NCBI RefSeq assembly: GCF_047470865.1
Contig: NZ_JAZDRH010000028.1
Coordinates: forward strand, 1-42,557
From: JAZDRH01 sp047470865
GTDB lineage: Bacteria > Pseudomonadota > Gammaproteobacteria > Pseudomonadales > Pseudomonadaceae
Direction of reading: 5' to 3'
DNA length: 42,557 nt
Notes under the pieces: model-generated
Told to the model about the DNA's origin: nothing
What the model saw: only the letters and a program-made list of their open reading frames with translations
Database searches by the model: none
Shown here: positions 35,261 to 42,557 of the stretch, in pieces
How the letters are laid out: each line of letters begins with the position of its first letter
Numbering within the stretch: position 1 is the stretch's first letter
Translations under genes and position numbers: made by a program

Positions 35261-38200
35261 TGCCCACCATTGTTAGAAACTGCATATTCTTCTGGCTGTT
35301 CAAGTCCAAGTTGCTGGTAAGCACCTTTCATAACTTCTGGGTTCTCGTCAGGCATATCACTCACCATCAGTTTGTTGGCTGCCTCCTTGAATTTGGTCCG
35401 TTCCATTTGTAGATCCAACCCTTCTCTATCCAGGTCATAGATGGTCTGGGTGACAGGTGCCAGCTTAGTGCGTTCAAGCTCCGGCCCCGCCATAATAAGC
35501 TGCAAACCAATGCTTTGTAGGAAGCGTGCTGTGGCTATGGCGTTGATTGTGTCCATGCCATGAAAAGCCTCATCAAGACAAATAAGGCCGATACCGCGTT
35601 GCTTTCCTTTGTTACTGTGGAGCCTATAAGCCTTTGCAAGAGCAGCACCCGCGGCAACGTACATCGGCGCTATGTGTTCACCATTGGATCCTGCCCCTTG
35701 CCGATTACTCATACGATCCACTCTTTTACCATCGACCAAGATGTCTAAATCAAAGGTATAGAACTGTCGGTAGTCTAGAACGCCACTAGCGTTACCAGAG
35801 TCAGCAGCGGCTTCCACGAGATCGCGGAGTGTTTCATTAATCTCATCGGGGTTTTCGGCAAACAAAGAAAAATTGGTGTCTTCTTGAGCAATCTGATTGA
35901 TGTATCGCACTAAGGCTTCGTATTGCGGCACAACCTTGGCTGTGAACTTGTAACGTTCCCCACCGGTGAAAGACGGACATGATTCAAGTATTTTATTTCG
36001 CTCCCGACGCTCCAACTCCATTTCTTTGAATCGATCATGGAGAGACATAGCGATGTCTGAGCGCAACGTTTCCTCGGATGCCTGACGGGCCAACTCAGCT
36101 TCCTCCTCGTACCGATGCAATTCGGTATTAAAAAGCTTCGTCTTTTCCTCTAGTGTCCATGCATAACGTTCATGCCATTCCATATGGGGTACTTGCACAT
36201 CCAAACGCTCGTCTTGGACATAGCGGGCAAGTTCAAGAGAAGCGTTTTCCTCGGCCTTCCTCAAGCGGGGTGTGTGATAGTCAAGTTTCCTATCCACCTC
36301 TTTAAGCCGAAGATCGTAGCTGGTTTCGGCGCGCTCAATCTCGTCTTTCATACTGTCCAGCCACTCTTTATCGACTAAAGCGTTGGTTACAGCTTCATGT
36401 TCAGCTTGGCGACTTGCAGGTAACTGTTGTTCCAGTTGCTCTTTCCGCTCCCCACATTGACCTATTTGCTCTTTCAACCCTGCCGCGAGTCGATCATGCT
36501 TCATATACTGATTGTCGTATTCTGAGTGTTGCGAGACAGCAGCACTAAGAAGAGATCGCAACTCATCTAGGTGGGAGACATCTAGGCCCTTGAGCTGCTG
36601 ATATGCCAGGTTAATCACCTTATTGGCCTCTGCGAGCTTCTCAGTGACGCCCTGATCGTCATCGTTGGCGTTCGTGGCGAGAGCTTTTTCGAGCCCTTCC
36701 ACGAGTTTCCTCTGCGTCTCAAGCTGCTCCAGTTCTCCCTGGAGTTCCGATACATGTCGCGATAATTGCGATGTGTCCTGGACTTCCTTGCCTATACGAA
36801 GATCACTTATCGGTGCGATGCGGATGGATTTAGTTAGACCTCCCTGACTCAGCATTCCGTCGCGGGTGATTGCTCTTGGATGGGTCTCGAGCTCCAGTTC
36901 GGTGTCGACTAAGCGCATGTTTCCGAACTTCTGCCAAACGAAACGACGAGCCGTATCGTCATCGGTCTCAAAAACACCCAATGCGAATTCCTCACCTTTA
37001 GCGGAAGTGTCGACATTGCGTAGGTGAAATGGCTGGATGATAGCCGCACCGTTTACCTGGATGCCTTGCTGCCTCGCCTGGCGCAATAGTTTGACAGCCT
37101 CACGGGTCTCTCCTTCCGTGATAATCAGAGCATCACGATCACCACCTAAATAAGCCTCCAAAGCCGGTGCCCAGCTTGCGTCCGAAATGCGTAGTAACGC
37201 CGACAGGGGCTTAGCTTCCATACCGGCGCGATTAAGTATCTCCAATAACCGCGCTGCGCCATCATTCAACAATCGCCCGGTTTGAGCTGCTGCTGAAATC
37301 CGACGTCGAATTGCATCACGCTCCTCACCCAGTTCATTTTGCTTCTTTTGGATCAAGGCTAGATTAGACTGAGAGACGACCCGAATTTGTGCGAGATCCC
37401 CGTCGAGCTTCCCAATTGATTCGCTCAGCGCGCTTCCCGAGTTTTCATTTCCCCGAGCCTCGACCAGCTCATCAACCACGGTGCTCATAAGACTTCGAAT
37501 CTCAGAAAAAACCGGTTCGTCGATCAATTCTCTTAGCGAAGTGATCAGGCGGTTCGCTCGAGATATCTCGGGATGTTGGTAGGCTGTAATTATTTGGCGC
37601 TGGGAGCTAATCTGATCTTCGAGGCGTTGCCGAAGCTGCTCATTCTGGTCGCTCTCCAAGCGAACCGTCAGTTGGGTAATTTCCTCTTGTTTGAGATCTC
37701 GCTGTTCTTTCGCATCAGCAGCAAGGCCTTGCGCCGTTTCTGTCTGGTCTTTGAGTGTATCGATCTGGGTTTCAATATCGTCAATCTTCTCTCCCAGCCA
37801 TTCGACATTAAATATAGCTTCTATGGCTTCAAGAGTTGCGATTCGACGTTCCGCCTGGCGCGCGCGATCAAAGTCAGTAATGATGCCTTCCAGCCGTGAG
37901 ATTCTTGCCTTTGTTTTCATGATCAAATCGCGCAATGCGATAAACTGTTCGACCTGCTTGCGAAACGTCGCAATATCAACTGGATTGGACTCAACGACGT
38001 AATCTCGGACAAATTGATCGATCGAATCGACATTCTTCAAGGTCATCGACTTTACAAAAGACGACATAAACCGTCGTGCATTAGGCATTCGCTCGCCATT
38101 CAGAGCGTATAGAAGCTCCTGAACATACTCACTCGATTTATCGGTAAAGATGGGCGTCCGTCCTTTGTTCCGAGCTTGTTCTCGGACATTTTCCCGAAAG

Positions 38201-38679
38201 TCTGCGAACGAGATCGGGCGTTGATCGTCGCCGTCGTAGACGATGCAATCGTCAGCTTTTAAAGCCAACCCAGGAAGGACGAAAAGGCCTTTAACCTCGT
38301 GCTCATCGGTTTCTGCATCGGCCTCGATGCAAATTCCAGCAGAAACCCATTCAGTTTCCGTATTATCGCCAAAGACCAACATGATGTAGGTTCGAGCCTC
38401 GTCACGCGCGCGCCCGATCACTTCACTGTCTTTCTCTGGATTGCGGAGCATGCCAAGGCAATAGCCAGCTAAGCTTCGCCGCTGCTTGGTTGATACCGAT
38501 TGGGTATTAAAGCGTGTGTACTGCTGGTTTCCCCCGAGCATTGCGATTTGTATCGCGTCTAGCGTCGACGATTTTCCAGAGCCATTTGGACCCAAGAAGG
38601 CAGTTGCTCCTGCTACCTCAATATCAACGGCTTCGTGGAGATAGAACTGGACCAGTGAGATGCGTTTGAGCTGTTTCAC
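35257..38679 (-). CDS. jetC: Wadjet JetC: SMC/MukB-like ATPase
   Basis: A 1140-residue SMC-like ATPase. Walker A is GPNGSGKSS (30-38); a long coiled coil runs from about 230 to 900 with a hinge-like region near 480-600; the signature-like QGAGSNGEHIAP and the Walker B LICLDEAFHGMD (about 1032-1043) lie near the C terminus. The start is GTG, overlapping the jetB stop by 4 bp, with GGAG 8 nt upstream. In Wadjet, JetC with JetA and JetB forms a loop-extruding complex that detects circular DNA. Codons and GC content are unlike the AT-rich core genes. Confidence 0.93.
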   Translation of the reverse strand: MKQLKRISLVQFYLHEAVDIEVAGATAFLGPNGSGKSSTLDAIQIAMLGGNQQYTRFNTQSVSTKQRRSLAGYCLGMLRNPEKDSEVIGRARDEARTYIMLVFGDNTETEWVSAGICIEADAETDEHEVKGLFVLPGLALKADDCIVYDGDDQRPISFADFRENVREQARNKGRTPIFTDKSSEYVQELLYALNGERMPNARRFMSSFVKSMTLKNVDSIDQFVRDYVVESNPVDIATFRKQVEQFIALRDLIMKTKARISRLEGIITDFDRARQAERRIATLEAIEAIFNVEWLGEKIDDIETQIDTLKDQTETAQGLAADAKEQRDLKQEEITQLTVRLESDQNEQLRQRLEDQISSQRQIITAYQHPEISRANRLITSLRELIDEPVFSEIRSLMSTVVDELVEARGNENSGSALSESIGKLDGDLAQIRVVSQSNLALIQKKQNELGEERDAIRRRISAAAQTGRLLNDGAARLLEILNRAGMEAKPLSALLRISDASWAPALEAYLGGDRDALIITEGETREAVKLLRQARQQGIQVNGAAIIQPFHLRNVDTSAKGEEFALGVFETDDDTARRFVWQKFGNMRLVDTELELETHPRAITRDGMLSQGGLTKSIRIAPISDLRIGKEVQDTSQLSRHVSELQGELEQLETQRKLVEGLEKALATNANDDDQGVTEKLAEANKVINLAYQQLKGLDVSHLDELRSLLSAAVSQHSEYDNQYMKHDRLAAGLKEQIGQCGERKEQLEQQLPASRQAEHEAVTNALVDKEWLDSMKDEIERAETSYDLRLKEVDRKLDYHTPRLRKAEENASLELARYVQDERLDVQVPHMEWHERYAWTLEEKTKLFNTELHRYEEEAELARQASEETLRSDIAMSLHDRFKEMELERRERNKILESCPSFTGGERYKFTAKVVPQYEALVRYINQIAQEDTNFSLFAENPDEINETLRDLVEAAADSGNASGVLDYRQFYTFDLDILVDGKRVDRMSNRQGAGSNGEHIAPMYVAAGAALAKAYRLHSNKGKQRGIGLICLDEAFHGMDTINAIATARFLQSIGLQLIMAGPELERTKLAPVTQTIYDLDREGLDLQMERTKFKEAANKLMVSDMPDENPEVMKGAYQQLGLEQPEEYAVSNNGGQ

Positions 38680-39314
38680 AAAGAACTCTCCTTTTGTTCT
38701 GTTGTATCGCCCAACCCATCAGGCTCATATAACAATTCTGCATGGGATTTCAGCATGGCGAGAGTTCGTTCGTTTATCAGGCTTTGAATACCGGGCAGAA
38801 TCTCAGCAAACCATGTCGCCTCTCCTAAGTTCTCAGTTCTGACTAAACGAGCAATTCCCCACCTTTTCATTGCATCCATCATCCCCTGAAGCTCTGACTG
38901 GGGCTTCATTGGTAATTCACGTCCTGTTGATTCCTGGAACGCTGCCTCGAGTTCAGGCAAGCTAACACCCGCAACGCCTGCATTGAGTGATCCCCTGTTC
39001 ATGTGATGGTCGTACAATTTCCGCAATACCAAAGCCAACAAGGTGTGCATCAGAGGAATCTTGCTAACTTCGGTAACTGTCGGAACAGCAGCCACATATC
39101 GCTCCTGGATATTGAGATCGAGCATGCAGCCAAAGAGATCAAGCGCTTCCGCGAATGCAGATTCATGGGCCGCCACCAAGTCATAGTCTGATCTCTGCTT
39201 CGGGTTTGCCTGGTACAACACTTGATCAACAATCAGACGTTGTGCCGCCCTCTGAAAATCCCGAACAGTATGAGCCTCGTCTTGCTCTGCAATACGTTTC
39301 CAGCTAGTTGGCAT
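38676..39314 (-). CDS. jetB: Wadjet JetB: MukE-like subunit
   Basis: A 212-residue protein, second in the operon and overlapping jetA by 11 bp and jetC by 4 bp. It contains a winged-helix-like middle and a helical N terminus (RIAEQDEAHTVRDFQRAAQRL). In Wadjet this position is the kite subunit, equivalent to MukE, which binds JetA and JetC. The assignment rests largely on position and size; I see no catalytic motif. Confidence 0.82.
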   Translation of the reverse strand: MPTSWKRIAEQDEAHTVRDFQRAAQRLIVDQVLYQANPKQRSDYDLVAAHESAFAEALDLFGCMLDLNIQERYVAAVPTVTEVSKIPLMHTLLALVLRKLYDHHMNRGSLNAGVAGVSLPELEAAFQESTGRELPMKPQSELQGMMDAMKRWGIARLVRTENLGEATWFAEILPGIQSLINERTLAMLKSHAELLYEPDGLGDTTEQKESSL

Positions 39315-40794
39315 TATTTGTACTCCCGTCCTTTCGGCGACGAATCCTTACAACAGGCGCCTCAATGTATTCGTTCTCAAAGCGCTCACCTGTCAGTTCA
39401 ATCTCGATATGCCTGTTGAGCTTCTTAAATAGTGTTGGTCGAACAATGCCAGCCCGAGCATTCCTTTCCGTTCGGTCGGCAATCAACCCAAGGCGAGAGA
39501 ATGCTGCCAAAATACATAGGTCGTTGATGGAATCCACTTCCATGGAACTGCTTTCCAAAATACCTCCAGGGTCCACATGACGATCGATGTACTGAATAAT
39601 GCGAGCCTCCGAAACCTCTCGGTTCCCCTTCATGATTTGACGGACCAATCGTCGTGCTCTTGCCTCCGGTGACAGCTGACGCTTCTGGATAACCGCACCT
39701 TTGCGCTTTCGTGGCTTCTTGTTCGGCATTTTCAGGGCGTCTTCACTTAAGAGTCTTCCTTGAGACCAACCTGTGGGTAGAGCCAGATTTTTATCATTGG
39801 GTCGCGAATCAGCAGCGCGAACAACTGCATTTATGACCTGATCGGTCTTCATATCGAAATTGCCCTGAGAGCGGACCTTGTATTCGAGATATCCGAGGGC
39901 TTGGTCGTTAGCGCGGGTGACGGCATCTTTAAGGCGTGCGAGCAATCGGTCCACCTCGCGAAGTGCCAGAACACGGGCCGTATCACTTTCAATTAATGCA
40001 TCCGCTTCTTCAGTAGACCGACAACGTAAGTTCTTGCGATACCACCGACGCAATCGTTCACGACTTTCTGGTTCTTCTGTAATTCGGGAAGCGAGGTCGA
40101 CGATATCCCAGCGAGATGCGAGAGGATGATTTCGAGAAAACAGGTCTGAGTAGTCGCCGATATACAAACTGGAGATATAGTCACCAAAAAACTTCTCGAG
40201 GAAGAGATGGGTTGACTCCTGGGTGCGCAAGTATTCACTAGCTTCCCTAACGCGCATGCGCGTAGTGTTCAACATTCGCATAAGCGCGGAACATTCTTTA
40301 GCAGCAACCTGGAACACAGCGGCATTTTTTTCAGGATCCGCCTGCATCTGCAGTAAGTTATTCCGGATCGATTGCACACGCCCACCGATAAACTCGGGTC
40401 CTTGCTCAGCAAAGGTTTTGAGCAACTCAAACAGGTTTTGGACCGTGGGGCGCATGATGACGAATTGGATAAAGCCAACTCGATCGATGCTCAGCCAGCC
40501 ACTATCCAGGAAGCTTGAAAGAGCGTCATGGGCGCGTATGTTTACCGGAGTCCCTCGCTCCTCAACATTGGTTTCATGCTCATCATCCCACCGGACCAAG
40601 AAACGCTCAATTGATGCCACCACACGCTTCTGTGTCCAGCCTTCTCCCTCTGGAGGATCAGCCTCAGGTGCAAAGAAATCGTTATACAGATGGTTTAGGA
40701 GCGACCAGTTACGACGCGCATGCTCGTGCGCCCCGAGCGGTCTAAAAATATGCTCAGGTACACGATCAAATAGGTTGTCCGCATCTTCAGGCAT
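39304..40794 (-). CDS. jetA: Wadjet JetA: kleisin-like (MukF-type) subunit
   Basis: A 496-residue protein, first gene of the operon, with a helical N-terminal half (LFDRVPEHIFRPL at the start) and a basic KKPRKRKGAVIQKRQL linker near 370. It should bridge the JetC heads as the kleisin, as MukF does in MukBEF. The assignment is supported by gene order jetA-jetB-jetC-jetD and by the neighbours' clear motifs. It is divergent from the WYL regulator across the tandem palindromes. Confidence 0.85.
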   Translation of the reverse strand: MPEDADNLFDRVPEHIFRPLGAHEHARRNWSLLNHLYNDFFAPEADPPEGEGWTQKRVVASIERFLVRWDDEHETNVEERGTPVNIRAHDALSSFLDSGWLSIDRVGFIQFVIMRPTVQNLFELLKTFAEQGPEFIGGRVQSIRNNLLQMQADPEKNAAVFQVAAKECSALMRMLNTTRMRVREASEYLRTQESTHLFLEKFFGDYISSLYIGDYSDLFSRNHPLASRWDIVDLASRITEEPESRERLRRWYRKNLRCRSTEEADALIESDTARVLALREVDRLLARLKDAVTRANDQALGYLEYKVRSQGNFDMKTDQVINAVVRAADSRPNDKNLALPTGWSQGRLLSEDALKMPNKKPRKRKGAVIQKRQLSPEARARRLVRQIMKGNREVSEARIIQYIDRHVDPGGILESSSMEVDSINDLCILAAFSRLGLIADRTERNARAGIVRPTLFKKLNRHIEIELTGERFENEYIEAPVVRIRRRKDGSTNNAN

Positions 40795-40822
40795 AGGCCA
40801 CCCAATCTTCCTAGACTTCGAG

Positions 40823-40855
40823 TTAACATCAATGTTAAATTAACACTGATGTTAA
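40823..40855. promoter_or_regulatory. tandem palindromic operators between jetA and the WYL gene
   Basis: Two 16-bp palindromes of the form TTAACA-N4-TGTTAA lie head to tail: TTAACATCAATGTTAA (40823-40838) and TTAACACTGATGTTAA (40840-40855). They are separated by one A, so their centres are 17 bp apart. They lie in the divergent region between jetA and the WYL gene and overlap the upstream candidate start of the latter. A dimeric WYL regulator binding here could control both directions. Confidence 0.75.
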
Positions 40856-41679
40856 TACAAATCCAGCAGAGAGTTACGCCATTGGATAGCCGCACGAGAC
40901 TGCAGTTTGAGTTTATTGAGATGTTGCTAGCATACGAAGGGGGGATAACCAATCAGCGCCTTAGGGAAAAGTTTGGAGTAACCAGCGTGCAAGCCTCGCG
41001 GGTATTGGCTTCGTATCGAGACTCATTCCCATCTAATACTCAAACTCTGAAAGGGCAAGGCCGTGGGCGATATGTTCCTACGGCTCGATTCAAGCCAGAA
41101 ATCGCTAATCTTAGTATCGACGCCTATTTCCGGTCGGTGAAAGACCAAGTTGTTCATGTCAGGGTGGAGGAGACCCAGAGAGACTTTACCAACGTTGATC
41201 CAGCACTGTTTCGAGTTATTCACTCAGCGATGGACCGGGGTGCAGCCTCCAGAATCATCTACAGGTCTATGAACAATCCGGATGGTATTGAACGTATTAT
41301 CCATCCCTTGGCGTTTGTGTTCGCCGGGAGAAGATGGCATGTGAGGGGCTTCGATGAACTCACTGAACAGCACCGGGACTTTAACCTCGCCCGAATATCC
41401 TGCGCGGAGTCAGCCCCTAAGGGTGTAGAAACACCAACGGATATCAATTGGGAAGAAAAAGTTCAGCTCGAGTTACGACCACACCCATCATTGACCGAGG
41501 GACAAGAAAAACTGATTCGAGATGAGCTGTTCAAAGGCGCCATTGGCAGACGCATTACTACTCGGCGCGCCTTGATAAGATATGTCTTGAGAGATTTAGA
41601 GGTTGCAGAAAACCCTGAAGTTCAGCACCCGCCAGAGTTTCAAATTTATCTGTTCCGGACGGATGTAATGGTTCACTAA
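40849..41679 (+). CDS. BrxR/CapW-like WYL-domain transcriptional regulator, 3' end altered
   Basis: A 276-residue protein if started at ATG 40849, or 265 if started at TTG 40882, which has GAGAG 8 nt upstream and leaves the operator outside the gene. An N-terminal winged helix (about 16-58: EFIEMLLAYEGGITNQRLRE, then VTSVQASRVLASYR) is followed by a WYL domain with HPLAFVFAGRRWHVRGFDE (152-170) and HRDFNLARI (175-183). The RWHVR form instead of WYL is typical of BrxR/CapW regulators of BREX and CBASS. The last four residues (VMVH) and the stop are coded by what looks like an IS end. Its likely role is to repress or adjust jetABCD and itself. Confidence 0.85.
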   Translation: MLIQIQQRVTPLDSRTRLQFEFIEMLLAYEGGITNQRLREKFGVTSVQASRVLASYRDSFPSNTQTLKGQGRGRYVPTARFKPEIANLSIDAYFRSVKDQVVHVRVEETQRDFTNVDPALFRVIHSAMDRGAASRIIYRSMNNPDGIERIIHPLAFVFAGRRWHVRGFDELTEQHRDFNLARISCAESAPKGVETPTDINWEEKVQLELRPHPSLTEGQEKLIRDELFKGAIGRRITTRRALIRYVLRDLEVAENPEVQHPPEFQIYLFRTDVMVH

Positions 41680-42364
41680 AATGGAACACATTATTAAGCA
41701 GCTTTTAAGGTTCTTGCTTCATATTGGTCTGGAGAGATGTTTCCTAGATGCGCATGACGCCTAACTTGGTTATAAAATGGCTCTATATAATCAATGATAT
41801 CTGCCACAGCTTGATGTCGATTCAAATATCTTCGATAGTTAATTCGTTCAGATTTCAAGCTTCTAAAAAAACGCTCAACCACTGCATTATCTAAACAATT
41901 ACCTTTACGGCTCATGCTGGCTGTTATTGAGTGATATTGAAGGCAAGACAGGAATGCTTCGCTACTGTACTGACATCCTTGATCTGAATGAAAAACTAAA
42001 CTCTCTTTTGGCCTTCTTTTTTCAATAGCTAGCTGTAAGGCTCGTCGCACTAGCTTTGAGTTTGCTCTATCTGAAAACGCCCAACTAATGATTTTCCTTG
42101 AATAAAGATCCATTACTATCGCCAAATAAAGCACCCTTGCTCAGTCCTTATATAGGTAATATCTCCAGCCCAGCATTGATTTTTTTGTTGAGGATTAAAT
42201 TGTCTATTCACATGGTTCTTAGCAACTACGGATACTTTCCCTAAAGAGTAACGGTGAACTTTAGGCCGTTTCGCTTCTAAATTTAACAAGCGCATTAACT
42301 TTATAACTCGATAGAGGCTTAACTTAAAACCTCGCGCAGCAAGCTCATGCTGCATACGTCTACT
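41664..42364 (-). mobile_element. IS3-family element remnant
   Basis: An outer end starting TGTAATGGTTCACTAAAATGG at 41664 (shown shortened to its key bases: TGTAATGG then CTAAAATGG) resembles IS3-family terminal repeats. The element reads to the left on the minus strand, with orfB inside. Its other end is missing because a second IS-like sequence begins at about 42365, so no target duplication can be checked. orfA is not in the window. Confidence 0.6.
41694..42364 (-). pseudogene. IS3-family transposase OrfB, frameshifted and 5'-truncated
   Basis: The DDE transposase is spread over two frames. The first (from about 42364 to 42116) gives SRRMQHELAARGF, then AGDITYIRTEQG; the second (42134 to 41694) gives LYLAIVMDLYSRKIISWAF and ends YEARTLKAA. 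The expected GWLYLAI at the junction shows that one G is missing near 42132. The catalytic residues are recognisable: D in AGDITY, D in FHSDQG, E in NAVVERFF. The 5' part is absent. The gene cannot make a whole enzyme. Confidence 0.85.
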
Positions 42365-42557
42365 TGTAATCCCCCCTCAAAACCACAGAGGCTATTTGTA
42401 GAAAATTTCATTAATATAAACTCAAGGAGCTTTCTATGCGCAAATCAAAATTCACTGAGAGCCAGATTATGGCAATTCTCAAACAAAATGAGGCTGGAGT
42501 TCCAGTCCCTGAGCTATGCCGTGAGCATGGTATTAGCTCAGCTTCGTTCTACAAGTG
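42365..42557 (+). mobile_element. left end of a second IS3-family element, cut by the window edge
   Basis: The sequence from TGTAATCCCCCCTC (42365) onward does not continue the interrupted orfB and leads within about 70 bp to a transposase OrfA start. The TG start fits IS3-family ends. Its insertion at this point would explain why orfB has lost its beginning. The right end is outside the window. Confidence 0.55.
42436..42557 (+). CDS. IS3-family transposase OrfA, partial
   Basis: The N-terminal 40 codons of an OrfA, starting MRKSKFTESQIMAILKQNE, then VPELCREHGISSASFYK, an HTH of the IS3-family (HTH_8/transposase_8 type). AAGGAGC lies just upstream of the ATG. The gene continues beyond the window. 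Confidence 0.88.
   Translation, partial: MRKSKFTESQIMAILKQNEAGVPVPELCREHGISSASFYK

Noticed and set aside
1..42557. CRISPR array or tRNA genes
   Set aside because: I saw no regularly spaced repeats and no convincing tRNA sequence on either strand by eye.

Overview
This looks like a chromosomal segment from an AT-rich gammaproteobacterium, probably in or near the Pseudomonadales. Three things point there: the gene order mnmG-rsmG-parA-parB-atpIBEFHAGDC-glmU, the protein sequences (AtpF, YcaC, MnmG and ParB look gammaproteobacterial), and an rRNA leader at the left edge that resembles Pseudomonas 16S leaders from memory. An AT-rich pseudomonad such as an Entomomonas-like insect symbiont would fit, but the genus is a guess.

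Layout of the core. Positions 1-300 hold tandem rRNA-operon promoters and a leader reading left; the 16S gene itself is outside the window. From 305 to about 6,860 there are small accessory genes: a lipoprotein, a radical SAM protein coupled to a methyltransferase-nucleotidyltransferase fusion, a DUF4870 protein, an SpmA/SpmB-like membrane protein with a lipoprotein amidase, a TM2 protein and an Mpo1-like protein. From 6,894 to 19,778 a long leftward block carries glmU, the nine-gene F-type ATP synthase operon, the ParAB segregation genes, rsmG and mnmG. The gap upstream of mnmG (19.83-20.2 kb) has an AT-rich stretch and several near-consensus DnaA boxes, so it is a candidate replication origin. 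From 20.2 to 28.5 kb come a glycerate permease/kinase pair, a DUF4239 protein, a kinase/nucleotidyltransferase pair preceded by a possible small RNA or attenuator, a pirin-ycaC operon with a divergent LysR regulator, a YceI-like protein and a TetR-like gene that has lost its start.

From about 28.94 kb to 41.66 kb there is a visibly GC-richer, acquired defence island. It carries a HigBA-type toxin-antitoxin pair, a 1252-residue protein with a nuclease-like N terminus and a degenerate nucleotide-binding region, a complete Wadjet operon jetABCD, and a divergent BrxR/CapW-like WYL regulator. The regulator and jetA are separated by a short region with two tandem 16-bp palindromes spaced 17 bp apart, a likely autoregulatory operator. 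An IS3-family end appears to have replaced the last codons of the WYL gene. That IS remnant is frameshifted and is itself interrupted by a second IS3-family element that runs off the right edge.

How the parts fit. Wadjet systems recognise and cut closed circular DNA such as plasmids. The WYL protein probably sets their expression. The 1252-residue protein and HigBA are bracketed by a 26-bp imperfect direct repeat, so they look like a separate cassette placed beside Wadjet. The least understood items are the 1252-residue protein, the radical SAM/methyltransferase-nucleotidyltransferase pair and the leader in front of the kinase/nucleotidyltransferase pair.
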